From the NCBI GenBank assembly GCA_943789335.1, contig CALSTS010000001.1:372001-436000 (forward strand): a stretch of DNA of 64,000 nucleotides, read 5' to 3'. The notes beneath the pieces were generated by a model. That model saw nothing but the letters and a program-made list of their open reading frames with translations. It made no database searches and was not told the origin of the DNA. Made by a program: the position numbers and the translations under genes. This DNA is from an uncultured Pseudomonadales bacterium (GTDB lineage: Bacteria; Pseudomonadota; Gammaproteobacteria; Pseudomonadales; Pseudohongiellaceae). Positions 1 through 8,510 of the stretch are shown here, one piece after another. Position 1 is the stretch's first letter. The number at the start of each line of letters is the position of its first letter.

Positions 1-290
1 ATGATGCATTTGCCCATGCACTTAATCGATCTCTGCGCCGCTTCTCTGAATGATGACTCAGGTTCAAGCGCAATATAATGGCATTGTCTTAATAAGGACA
101 GGCTTCTAGCAGCCTTTCTATCATAGTGCCTATGCCGGCTCCAATTTCGAGAACACCTCAGCTCGGCTCCAAGTTCATTTCTAGCCCTTAGCCAATTGCG
201 CAAAATCATTCCAAACAAGCTTTATTCAGGCTTCTATCATCAATATTCTTTTTTAACATCCAAGGTATTTCACATAATCGAAGGTTTCAT
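1..290 (-). pseudogene. Degraded class I SAM-dependent methyltransferase (partial at window edge)
   Basis: No intact reading frame exists, but the minus strand still encodes the SAM-binding motif VLEIGAGIGTMIERLL (about 154 down to 107). After a frame change it encodes YIALEPESSFREAAQRS (about 80 down to 25). This is motif I followed by the acidic strand-2 region of a Rossmann methyltransferase. The presumed start ATG at 290-288 overlaps the stop of the glycosyltransferase remnant, so both once sat in one operon. Several in-frame stops lie between the start and motif I. The 3' end is outside the window. Substrate unknown; from context it may have decorated the operon's product. Confidence 0.7.
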
Positions 291-1403
291 TAACCAAAAG
301 CGGCTAAATCCTCTTGTTCTTTGCTTAGCTCTTGCAAGAATGTTCGTACCTTGGACATGCTTTCATCCCATCTCGGGTGCTGTAAGTATTTCTCTCTGAG
401 CGGATTCCGAAAGTTGCGCTCAACAGCTGCCGGTCATCGTTCTCAAGTCCATATAATTAGTTCAGCTAAGGTATCACTATCCTCTGGGTCGATTAAGTAG
501 CCATTCTCGCCTTCATTAATAATTTCTTTTGCTCCTCCTAATTTGCAGCCAATTACTGGCATACAAAACTGCATCGCTTCTAGAAAAACAATACCATAGG
601 CTTCATTCACAGACGGCAAAACAAAGACATCATGCTCAAGATATTTTTGTTGAAGATTCTCATCTGTTAACGAGCCGTAAAATACTATCTGATTGCCTAG
701 CTCATTAATTTTAATATATGTTTTTATATTTTTTATATAGTTGAGATCTAAATCCTCGCGGCCTACTACTGACAAGGAAATATTCATATTTTTCAGTTTA
801 TACATCGCCTTAATAAGAACATGCAGCCCTTTTTGTTGTGTGATATTTCCGACAAAAAGTATTTTTAACTGTTTTTTTAAATAATCTTTACTTGCCGTTT
901 CAGTTTTCTTGAAATTATTTCCACACGGTACTGCAATAAGATTTGGAGGTAATTTATTGCTCAATAGCTTATTGGCTTGCTTTAGAGTCTCTTCACTATT
1001 TAGAATTAACCCATCAATAGATTTGAGGGTAACGTTTTTCAACAACCTGGCACATTATTTTTTTACAGTAGTTATTAGGTATAGCGCTACTTAACAAGTG
1101 CACAAGAGAAACTATTGGGCACTTTAGTAATTGTTTTAATTACGATTAATTTTCCAAAATGACGGATAAACTAATTCATCCTGAATAAGAATATCTAAAT
1201 TTTTGACCTGCATAAGCTCCAAACTTTTCAAGTTCTCGAGGAATTGAATTTGAGCATAACGCTTTAATATATGAAGTTTTTTTTAGACTAATAATGCTAA
1301 CTTCATCGCCTTGCTGCCGGAATATTTCAACTAGTTTTCGATCATAGAGATAACCACCACTGATAGTGTTGATATCACCATAAACTACCAAACCTATTCG
1401 CAT
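290..1403 (-). pseudogene. Degraded GT-B family 4 glycosyltransferase
   Basis: Glycosyltransferase pieces follow one another in different frames. The N-terminus MRIGLVVYGD reads from 1403. DILIQDELVYPSFW lies near 1197-1147 in a second frame and ends at a stop. PIVSLVHLL lies near 1118-1092 in a third frame. A long C-terminal part (1045 to 443) carries the nucleotide-sugar region around EAYGIVFLEAM. A family-typical tail, NPLREKYLQHPRWDES, follows two in-frame stops and ends at the TAA at 290. At least four disruptions are needed to join these, so the gene is dead unless the assembly is poor here. It starts 11 bases after the PTPS-like gene. The sugar donor and acceptor cannot be told. Confidence 0.85.
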
Positions 1404-1413
1404 TATAAAATTC

Positions 1414-1800
1414 TTAATTACTTAGGTATTCTTTTTTATAGGCGGCCCAGCAACTTTCATTTTCCCATAATTTTATTTCAAGTTTTCCACTGCCTGGAGG
1501 ACTAATTTGACGAATTATATGCTGCCAAATGATGCGGCTAAAATGTTCTAAACTTGGATTTATATCTTTAAATTCAGGTAAATCATTTAACATATTATCT
1601 TTAAAGTAAGTGACGGTTTGCTCCAGACCTGCTTCTATATCAACAATATCAACCAAATAGCCATGTTGATCCAATTCATTATGCTCAATGATAAGCTCAA
1701 TAACATAGTGATGGGAGTGAGGGTCATTTTCTTCACCCCAATCACCACCAATTAAATAGTGTTGCGCAATAAAATCTTTTTGTACGGCTATGCTGTACAT
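1414..1800 (-). CDS. 6-pyruvoyl-tetrahydropterin synthase / QueD-family protein
   Basis: A 128-residue protein with the T-fold of the PTPS/QueD family. Family enzymes bind zinc through three histidines and act on dihydroneopterin triphosphate or related pterins. Visible here are His in AQHYL (about residue 14), the HSHH cluster (about 28-31) and the late pterin-anchoring Glu in LWENESCWAAY. The Cys that usually sits just before the second zinc His as catalytic residue in QueD is absent, so the reaction may differ from queuosine synthesis. The gene lies 3 bases after the dehydrogenase gene and 11 bases before the glycosyltransferase remnant. No queC, queE or folate genes lie nearby, which supports a special pterin pathway. 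Confidence 0.8.
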   Translation of the reverse strand: MYSIAVQKDFIAQHYLIGGDWGEENDPHSHHYVIELIIEHNELDQHGYLVDIVDIEAGLEQTVTYFKDNMLNDLPEFKDINPSLEHFSRIIWQHIIRQISPPGSGKLEIKLWENESCWAAYKKEYLSN

Positions 1801-1803
1801 ATT

Positions 1804-2808
1804 TCAATCCTCATAAGTAAAAATTACTTGCAATGCTTTGTCTGCCTCTTCATCGAGCAAGGTATAGGCTTTATCTGCTTGAGAAAAAGGGAATCGGTGA
1901 CTGATATATTTTTCTACATTTAGTTCAAGAATTAAATCCATGGCTTTTTTCAAGCGTTTTTCTTTTGTCCATTCTAAAACGTGTTCTGGACTAATGGTAC
2001 TTACCTGACTGCTAATTATTTTCAAACGATTGCGGTGAAAGGCTCCACCTAAATTAATTTTGGCTGATTTATTTCCATACCAACTGCCAACAATAATGCG
2101 TGCAGCAAAATTACTTAATTCTATAGCAAGATTTAAAGCCTCCGGATTGCCGCTTATCTCAAAAATAAGATCAAAGCCTTCTCCAGATTCTGGCAGTTCT
2201 TTATCAACTGGTTCATAGCTAGATGTAAGATTTTCTTTTGCCGCCAAATCTCTACGGGTTTTTATTGCATCGATGGCCATAACACTATTTACAGGGAACT
2301 GATTCAATACAGCATTTAACAATTGACCAACAACACCCATGCCTATTATGGCCACCTTTTCTTGTTTCTGTAGCGCACCATCTATCATAAAATTTACAGC
2401 GGTTTCCATATTGGCTAAAAACGTTCCTGCTTCTTCTGATATTTCTTCTGGTAGAAATATAAGTTGATCTAGTTTGCAAACGAAGTGTGAGGCATGTGGC
2501 TGAAATGCAAAGACTTTCTTGCCTTTAATGCTCTTATCCAAAGCGCTCCCAGTATCTTTAATGAATCCAACACAGGCATAACCATATGGCAGCGGATAAG
2601 AACCATCCAAGCCTTCGAATGCTTTAATTGAAACATCTAATGCTACATTTTTAGGTAGTTGACCACGATAAACCAACATTTCAGTGCCAGCACTAATACC
2701 AGAGACTTTTGTTTTAACAAGCACTTCATCTGCAGCTAGAGAACTCAGTTTATGCTCACGAATTTCTACTTTCCCTGGATCGATAAACCACAGCTGCTTA
2801 GCCTTCAT
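1804..2808 (-). CDS. Medium-chain dehydrogenase/reductase (zinc-type alcohol dehydrogenase superfamily)
   Basis: A 334-residue protein. It has an N-terminal GroES-like part (SGISAGTEMLVYRGQLP) and a C-terminal Rossmann fold with the nucleotide-binding glycine motif VAIIGMGVVGQLLNAVL at about 155-172. The canonical Cys/His catalytic zinc ligands of alcohol dehydrogenases are not evident: the usual GICGTD segment reads GISAGTE, as in BchC-like proteins. It presumably oxidises or reduces a polyol or keto side chain with NAD(P). Its ATG overlaps the stop of the RibD-C gene by four bases, and the PTPS-like gene follows 3 bases later, so all are co-translated. The substrate is inferred only from context. 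Confidence 0.8.
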   Translation of the reverse strand: MKAKQLWFIDPGKVEIREHKLSSLAADEVLVKTKVSGISAGTEMLVYRGQLPKNVALDVSIKAFEGLDGSYPLPYGYACVGFIKDTGSALDKSIKGKKVFAFQPHASHFVCKLDQLIFLPEEISEEAGTFLANMETAVNFMIDGALQKQEKVAIIGMGVVGQLLNAVLNQFPVNSVMAIDAIKTRRDLAAKENLTSSYEPVDKELPESGEGFDLIFEISGNPEALNLAIELSNFAARIIVGSWYGNKSAKINLGGAFHRNRLKIISSQVSTISPEHVLEWTKEKRLKKAMDLILELNVEKYISHRFPFSQADKAYTLLDEEADKALQVIFTYED

Positions 2809-3527
2809 TTTTTTGACTCGCTGTAATTTAAGTCACCCCAAACTATCAAGTCTTCCCCAAGCTTTTCATAATTAATTGGGGAAATATGGGGCGCTGCCGA
2901 TATGTCTTCTATTTCTATATCGCCTACCGCTTTATAACCACCTATAAGTTTAGGTGCCAATGTCATCACTATCGCATCTGCCAGCCCTAGTTTTAAAAAT
3001 TCTGTTATTACCTTTGCACCACCCTCAACCATCAAACTTTTTATTCCTTTTTCGCGCAGTAACTGCATAGCGGGCAATAAAGGAACAAAATCATGACCTT
3101 GAGCGGAAATTTGAATAACTTCGTGATGTAAACTGTTTAAATTTTCCGAAACCTCACTCTGATCTAGGGTTAATACCCAGCATTTCTTATCCGGATGCTT
3201 GTGTAATTTTGACTCTATGGGCATACGTAAACGACTGTCCAGTATGATGGGTTGCGGATTATTGCCGGTCCATTCTCGAACAGTTAACTGGGGGTCATCT
3301 GATAAAACTGTTTCAATCCCAATCAATATCCCTTCATGTAAGCTACGTAACTGATGAGTTAATTGATTTGATGCACTGCAACTTAGGCTAACAGTTTGGC
3401 CCTTACATGTAGTAATGCTGCCATCCCATGACTGGGCATAAGCTAATGTAATAAAAGGCCTGTTAGTAGGCCGGAAAGATTTTTTACGAGAGACTAGCCA
3501 GCGTTCAATCTGTTGGTTGAGGCTCAT
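2805..3527 (-). CDS. RibD C-terminal-type reductase (pyrimidine reductase domain only)
   Basis: A 240-residue stand-alone RibD_C domain of the dihydrofolate-reductase fold. RPFITLAYAQSWDGSI near residues 23-38 and LMVEGGAKVITEFL near 165-178 are the NADPH and substrate motifs of riboflavin-pathway reductases. The deaminase domain of bifunctional RibD is absent. In riboflavin synthesis this domain reduces the ribosyl group of the pyrimidine made from GTP. The gene begins inside the 3' end of ribA (23-base overlap) and ends over the start of the dehydrogenase gene. Pairing a reductase-only protein with its own GTP cyclohydrolase II outside a rib operon suggests a dedicated secondary pathway. 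Confidence 0.85.
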   Translation of the reverse strand: MSLNQQIERWLVSRKKSFRPTNRPFITLAYAQSWDGSITTCKGQTVSLSCSASNQLTHQLRSLHEGILIGIETVLSDDPQLTVREWTGNNPQPIILDSRLRMPIESKLHKHPDKKCWVLTLDQSEVSENLNSLHHEVIQISAQGHDFVPLLPAMQLLREKGIKSLMVEGGAKVITEFLKLGLADAIVMTLAPKLIGGYKAVGDIEIEDISAAPHISPINYEKLGEDLIVWGDLNYSESKK

Positions 3528-4161
3528 GTTGATCTTTTTCTAGATGAGCATCGAGAGGATTATCAATCGATAAAATATGATTCATGCGTTTTACTTTAGT
3601 CATCAGATATTGGGCATTTTCAGGGTGTACAGTGCCTTCCACCCCCACTCTTTCCGTGACAACTATACCCTCAGCTTCAAGCGCTTCAATTTTGATTGGG
3701 TTATTCGTTAATAATCGAATAGATTTAACTTTTAAATCTTTGAGTATTAATGCTGCCAGTGAGTACTCTCTTTCATCAGCTTGATGGCCGAGTAATAAAT
3801 TTGCATCAACTGTATCGTGACCTTCATCTTGAAGATTATAGGCTTGAATTTTTTTTGAAAGACCTATCCCTCTGCCTTCCTGCCGCATATAAACAATAAC
3901 GCCACATCCCTGTTCGGCAATTTTTTGCATAGCAAAATCCAGCTGATCACCACAATCACATCGCAAAGACCCTAACACGTCTCCAGTAAAGCATTCCGAA
4001 TGAACGCGTGTTAAAACATTTTCAGTATTTTCTACGTCACCGGCAATCAAGGCTAGATGATCTTTATCATCTTCCGAATTGGTATAAGCGCAAAGTTGAA
4101 AATCACCATACTTAGTTGGGATGCGTGCACTTGTAGTTAAAGTTACGTGTTTAATAGTCAT
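3505..4161 (-). CDS. ribA: GTP cyclohydrolase II
   Basis: A protein of about 218 residues that opens the guanine ring of GTP to give the pyrimidine that begins riboflavin synthesis and some pyrimidine- or pterin-like secondary metabolites. The zinc site is clear in SECFTGDVLGSLRCDCG (three Cys). EGRGIGLSKKIQAYNLQDEG and LLTNNPIKIEALE are the catalytic and substrate loops. I chose ATG 4161 (MTIKHVTL) over an upstream TTG at 4170 because family members begin close to this point. It is the first gene of the minus-strand operon; no ribB domain is fused, and ribE/ribH are absent from the window. It could be the genome's only RibA or a pathway-specific copy. Confidence 0.9.
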   Translation of the reverse strand: MTIKHVTLTTSARIPTKYGDFQLCAYTNSEDDKDHLALIAGDVENTENVLTRVHSECFTGDVLGSLRCDCGDQLDFAMQKIAEQGCGVIVYMRQEGRGIGLSKKIQAYNLQDEGHDTVDANLLLGHQADEREYSLAALILKDLKVKSIRLLTNNPIKIEALEAEGIVVTERVGVEGTVHPENAQYLMTKVKRMNHILSIDNPLDAHLEKDQHEPQPTD

Positions 4162-4231
4162 GGGGTGCAATGGTACTTTTTTATAGCAAGCCGGTAAAGG
4201 TAAAGCTTAGACTACAACTAGACTTGTTAGC

Positions 4232-5068
4232 TTAGTCACTAAATTGTCGCCAATCAAAATCAACATCACCAATGGCAAAGAAAAACGGGTTAAGTATATT
4301 TTCTTTTTGATTATAACGATAAGTCTCAAACTCTATATCAGTTAATGTTCCGCCTGCTGCTTCTAAAACAGCTTGTGCGGCAGCAGTATCCCATTCTGAG
4401 GTAAGTGCAAGTCGAGGATATATATCTGCTTTTCCCTCAGCTACTAGGCAAATTTTCAATGAACTCCCCATGCTTAGCAGTTCAACTTTTTTAAAGGACT
4501 TTTCAACTTTGTTTATCCAGGTATCTAACTCGATACCACGATGACTCCTGCTGGCAACTATTTTTACATTGTTTTTTGCATCATTATTCTCATCGCCGAC
4601 TGCGGACATAGGAGCTACATTAATCTGTTTTTCTACGCCATCTCTCTGTATAAAAGCGCCATATCCAATCGCTCCTGAATATAAAACACCGCTGGCTGGG
4701 ACAAAAACAACACCTAACACTGGAACATGATTTTGAATTAAGGCTATGTTGACAGTAAATTCACCATTACGCTTTATAAATTCTTTAGTTCCGTCAAGTG
4801 GATCAACCAACCAGTACGTAGACCATGTCTGGCGTTCATTCCAGCTAATATCCAATGATTCTTCAGATAGTATTGGCACATCAGGTGTAAGCTTCAATAA
4901 GGCTGATACAATGATTTTATGCGCGGCTATGTCTGCTTCCGTCAAAGGAGAATGATCATCCTTACTTGTGACTTCAATGGCTCCTTCCCTATTATAAACT
5001 TCCAGTATTGCTGCGCCGGCAGCCTGGCTGATTTCTTTGACGGAAGATATTAAATCGCTTGGTATCAT
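4232..5068 (-). CDS. cysQ: 3'(2'),5'-bisphosphate nucleotidase CysQ
   Basis: A 278-residue inositol-monophosphatase-fold enzyme that removes the 3' phosphate from 3'-phosphoadenosine 5'-phosphate, the by-product of sulfate assimilation. The metal motifs are all present: PLTEADIAAH (about 39-48), ILSEES (about 67-72), WLVDPLDGTKEF (about 85-96) and the late EWDTAAAQAVLEAAGG. Length matches E. coli CysQ plus a short insert. It lies upstream of ribA on the same strand with a 70-base gap and diverges from yrfG. Confidence 0.93.
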   Translation of the reverse strand: MIPSDLISSVKEISQAAGAAILEVYNREGAIEVTSKDDHSPLTEADIAAHKIIVSALLKLTPDVPILSEESLDISWNERQTWSTYWLVDPLDGTKEFIKRNGEFTVNIALIQNHVPVLGVVFVPASGVLYSGAIGYGAFIQRDGVEKQINVAPMSAVGDENNDAKNNVKIVASRSHRGIELDTWINKVEKSFKKVELLSMGSSLKICLVAEGKADIYPRLALTSEWDTAAAQAVLEAAGGTLTDIEFETYRYNQKENILNPFFFAIGDVDFDWRQFSD

Positions 5069-5146
5069 TTTAACTGCCAGATTCGCTCTATATAATGAAA
5101 ATAAAGACGGATTATAAACAACTCTTGAAAAATAAGTCTGACTAAT

Positions 5147-5800
5147 ATGATCAACTGGTCACAAATCGATACTGTTCTACTGGATATGGATGGCACTTTG
5201 CTAGACTTATCTTTTGATAATTTTTTTTGGCGTGAGCATTTACCCAAAGAGTATTCTCGCCAACGAGATGTTCCTTTAGGCCAATCAAGAGTGGTACTCG
5301 AAGAACTGTCAAACTCTCTTATTGGAACTCTCGAATGGTACTGTGTTGATCATTGGTCTGAGGTTCTGCAAATTGATATCGAAGCGGCAAAGCACAATGT
5401 TAAAGAGCAAATAAAGTTTCGCCCACACACTGTTAAATTCCTGAAATTTCTCAATCAACTTAATAAACCATGCATCTTAGTCACCAATGCTCACCCCAAA
5501 ACAATGGAGTTAAAGGTCGCTACGATGAAGCTGCACCAACACCTTGATAAAGTAATAAGCTCGCATGAATTCTTGCTTGCAAAAGAAAATGAAGGCTTTT
5601 GGCAACTTCTGGAGCAAAGAGAAGGTCTTGAATTGTCGCGTTGTTTGTTCATTGATGACAGCAAACCCGTGCTTACTCGAGCAAAGTCTGAGGGAGTAGG
5701 CCATCTACTCCAAATTTTACATCCCGATTTAACTAGACCTCCACTTCCTCAGGGAGAGTTTCTAGCCATACATGACTTCGATGAGCTTATGACAACATGA
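5147..5800 (+). CDS. yrfG: GMP/IMP nucleotidase YrfG (HAD superfamily)
   Basis: A 217-residue HAD hydrolase that dephosphorylates purine nucleoside monophosphates. Motif I is LLDMDGTLLD (about 11-20), motif II VTNAH (about 109-113) and motif IV LFIDDSKPVL (about 165-174). The sequence DNFFWREHLPKEYS after motif I is typical of the YrfG group. The stop overlaps the hslR start (ATGA), the same yrfG-hslR order as in E. coli. Confidence 0.9.
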   Translation: MINWSQIDTVLLDMDGTLLDLSFDNFFWREHLPKEYSRQRDVPLGQSRVVLEELSNSLIGTLEWYCVDHWSEVLQIDIEAAKHNVKEQIKFRPHTVKFLKFLNQLNKPCILVTNAHPKTMELKVATMKLHQHLDKVISSHEFLLAKENEGFWQLLEQREGLELSRCLFIDDSKPVLTRAKSEGVGHLLQILHPDLTRPPLPQGEFLAIHDFDELMTT

Positions 5801-6219
5801 ACAAAAATAACCATGAGTCATTAAGCACCAGCAAGTCAAAGGTTCGTCTAGACAAGTGGCTTTGGGCGGCCCGTTTTTTTAAGACCCGCAACCTTGCAAA
5901 ACAAGCCATTGATGGCGGCAAAGTGCATTGTAATGGAGCTCGTTGCAAAAGTAGCCGCGAAATTGAAATTGGCTCTGTTTTAGAAATTCGTCAAGGCTGG
6001 GATGAAAAAACCGTGGTTGTTAAAGAGCTCTCTGATAAACGCGGTGGCGCACCACAAGCAGCATTACTCTACCAAGAAACTCCTGAAAGCCTTGAAAATA
6101 GACAATTACAAGCTGCTCAGCGAAAAGCAATGCAAAGCGCTAATCCGCATTCAAGTGGGCGCCCTAACAAGCAAGATAGACGTCTAATTCATCGTTTCAA
6201 ACAAAATCAAGGTGAGTGA
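5797..6219 (+). CDS. hslR: Ribosome-associated heat shock protein Hsp15
   Basis: A 140-residue S4-domain RNA-binding protein that recognises 50S subunits carrying a stalled nascent chain. The S4 domain starts at RLDKWLWAARFFKTRNLA (about residues 18-35) and includes AIDGGKVHCNG. The C-terminal third is basic and unstructured, as in family members. Its ATG overlaps the yrfG stop by four bases, so translation is likely coupled. Confidence 0.92.
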   Translation: MNKNNHESLSTSKSKVRLDKWLWAARFFKTRNLAKQAIDGGKVHCNGARCKSSREIEIGSVLEIRQGWDEKTVVVKELSDKRGGAPQAALLYQETPESLENRQLQAAQRKAMQSANPHSSGRPNKQDRRLIHRFKQNQGE

Positions 6220-6255
6220 TTAAGATCATGACCTACTCTTAGATCATGTGGCATA

Positions 6256-7866
6256 ATGCCGTCCTCTAAAGATGGCGCTGGAAATGAAAAGTTGAGTGAG
6301 CAATTAAAACACCTACTTGGTGCTTTAAAAATAATGCCTGAAATTGAATGCCTTAAAGGCATCACCCATGGCATTGAAAAGGAAAGTTTACGAGTAGACC
6401 AACAAGGGCGTATTGCCATGAGCCCTCATCCCTCTGGGCTTGGCTCGCCATTGACTCATGATTTTATTACGACGGATTTCTCAGAAGCATTAATTGAGTT
6501 TATTACGCCAGTTTTTACAGACCCTGCCAGCAGTCTTGAATACCTTGAAGATATCCATCGCTTTCTCTATGGCCAATTAGAAGATAAAGAATTGCTGTGG
6601 ACATCCAGCATGCCATGCATCATAGAAGAAGACGATTTAATTCCTCTTGCTCAATATGGCACATCCAATATTGGAAAACTAAAAACATTGTATCGACGTG
6701 GTTTAGGACATCGATATACCCGTGCAATGCAGACTATCGCAGGAATACACTATAATTTTTCTCTACCCGATGATTTTTGGCAACTTTTACAAAAGTCACA
6801 GGAGTCAAAGCAGACATTAAATGATTATAAAACTGAGCAGTATTTTAATTTAATCCGAAATTTTCGCCGTTACTCTTGGCTACTTATTTATCTATTTGGC
6901 GCTTCACCAGCAATCTGTAAAAGTTTTATTAAAGATAAAACAGATCATGGCTTGGAAGCTTTTGATGATTACACATACTACATGCCATTTGGCACTTCTC
7001 TACGTATGGGAGACCTAGGCTATACCAGTGATGCTCAAGCAGATTTATTTGTCAGCTATAATTCATTAGATGAATATATAGATGGAATGCGCAATGCCAT
7101 TGAAACCCCTTATGCCCCGTATACTGAAATTGATAAGTTGGGTAGTGGATATCAACAAATTAATAGCAATATTTTGCAAATCGAAAATGAGTTCTACAGC
7201 ACCATTCGCCCAAAGCGTATCAGCAAGAACGGAGAACGCCCGATACATAGTTTAAAAAATAGCGGTGTTGAATATATTGAAGTTCGGTGCCTTGATTTAA
7301 ACCCATTTCTACCTATTGGAATCGATGAAACTCAAATTAATTTTCTTAATACATTTTTACTGTTTTGTTTGTTTAGAAAAAGCCCTCCCTCCTCAAAAGA
7401 AGAAAATAGCGAAATTCAAAATAATTTTATTTCTGTCGTCACAGAAGGTCGAAATCCAGAACTCAAGTTGGCACAAAATAATGAATCAGTCTCATTACCT
7501 GCATGGGCTGTAGAAATATTGCAAGAATGTCTAGATGTTGCTGATTTATTAGATAGCACTGATAAGGCTAATAGCGTATCTGCCTATCATAATGCAGTTG
7601 AAGAGCAGCTCTCTAAGGTCAACGATAGTGAGCTAACCCCTTCAGCTAAAGTATTAGCCAGCATGAGGGAACAATCGATGTCCTATTTCCCTTTTGCCCT
7701 AAAGCAATCTGAAAATAGCGCAGAATTTCTTCAAAAGAAACTCAGCGATGAAAAAATAAAAAACTTTAATGCAGTCACAAAGAAGTCAAATCATGATCGA
7801 GAAAAAATTGAGCAATCTGATAGTTTGAGTTTTGATGAGTTTCTTATTAATTCAAATAAAGTCTAA
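6256..7866 (+). CDS. gshA: Glutamate-cysteine ligase
   Basis: A 536-residue enzyme for the first step of glutathione synthesis, joining Glu and Cys with ATP. GIEKESLRV near residues 38-46 and TTDFSEALIEFITP near 72-85 are signature segments of the gammaproteobacterial (group 1) family. ILQIENEFYSTIRPKR lies in the middle. It is slightly longer than E. coli GshA, mostly at the N-terminus; the first ~20 residues are weakly supported because no clear ribosome site precedes ATG 6256. gshB is elsewhere in the window (31423). Confidence 0.93.
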   Translation: MPSSKDGAGNEKLSEQLKHLLGALKIMPEIECLKGITHGIEKESLRVDQQGRIAMSPHPSGLGSPLTHDFITTDFSEALIEFITPVFTDPASSLEYLEDIHRFLYGQLEDKELLWTSSMPCIIEEDDLIPLAQYGTSNIGKLKTLYRRGLGHRYTRAMQTIAGIHYNFSLPDDFWQLLQKSQESKQTLNDYKTEQYFNLIRNFRRYSWLLIYLFGASPAICKSFIKDKTDHGLEAFDDYTYYMPFGTSLRMGDLGYTSDAQADLFVSYNSLDEYIDGMRNAIETPYAPYTEIDKLGSGYQQINSNILQIENEFYSTIRPKRISKNGERPIHSLKNSGVEYIEVRCLDLNPFLPIGIDETQINFLNTFLLFCLFRKSPPSSKEENSEIQNNFISVVTEGRNPELKLAQNNESVSLPAWAVEILQECLDVADLLDSTDKANSVSAYHNAVEEQLSKVNDSELTPSAKVLASMREQSMSYFPFALKQSENSAEFLQKKLSDEKIKNFNAVTKKSNHDREKIEQSDSLSFDEFLINSNKV

Positions 7867-7929
7867 AGTTTTCATTTATGGATTGGCTAGTTTAGAATCC
7901 AGTTCAATATTTAAGGGGTCTTTTTACAC

Positions 7930-8442
7930 ATGAAACTACTAGACAATAAATACTTAAGCATTCGTCTTATTTACTTGTATATATTTTTGCTTTGCTTAAC
8001 TTTGTTAGGCATAGCCATTTATATGGAAAACGTAATGGGCCTGGAACCATGCCCCTTATGTATGACCCAACGCTTATTTTTTGCAATGACAGGTCTTATA
8101 GCCTTAGTTGCTTTCATACATAATCCCTTAAATTTAGGCAGATCAGTCTATGGTTTTGTTTGTGCAGCTTTTGCCTTTGGCGGGGGAGGTTTTGCCATAA
8201 GACAGATCTATCTGCAACATTTACCTGAAGACCAAGTGCCAGCATGCGGTCCTAGCTTAGGTTACATGCTAGAAGTTTTTCCTATGTCTGAAGTAATTAC
8301 AGCCATGCTTTCAGGTGACGGAAATTGTGCCGAAGTAGTCTGGCAAGATCCCGTTATTGGCATGAGCATTCCTGAATGGAGTTTGGTCGGATTTACAATG
8401 TTGGGCTGCTTTTGTGTTTTCCAGGCGCTTCGAAAGGCTTAG
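7930..8442 (+). CDS. dsbB: Disulfide bond formation protein DsbB
   Basis: A 170-residue inner-membrane quinone reductase that reoxidises DsbA. It has four hydrophobic segments. The first periplasmic Cys pair is in EPCPLCMTQR (about 41-50). The second pair lies in the loop with PACGPSLG and GDGNCAEVVW (about 104-137). Both pairs needed for electron transfer to ubiquinone are present. No dsbA lies nearby. It converges on the ArsM-like gene. Confidence 0.93.
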   Translation: MKLLDNKYLSIRLIYLYIFLLCLTLLGIAIYMENVMGLEPCPLCMTQRLFFAMTGLIALVAFIHNPLNLGRSVYGFVCAAFAFGGGGFAIRQIYLQHLPEDQVPACGPSLGYMLEVFPMSEVITAMLSGDGNCAEVVWQDPVIGMSIPEWSLVGFTMLGCFCVFQALRKA

Positions 8443-8510
8443 GCTCTTATCCTTGAAACACCCTTCAAACATCCTTAAGGCTGCTAAAACATCAAAAAAT
8501 AAAATCTATT

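Noticed and set aside
196-399. 67-residue plus-strand open frame
   Set aside because: It lies opposite the decayed glycosyltransferase/methyltransferase junction, with no ribosome site or family likeness.
443-1045. Separate short glycosyltransferase gene
   Set aside because: It is the C-terminal fragment of a longer broken gene; matching N-terminal pieces lie upstream in other frames.
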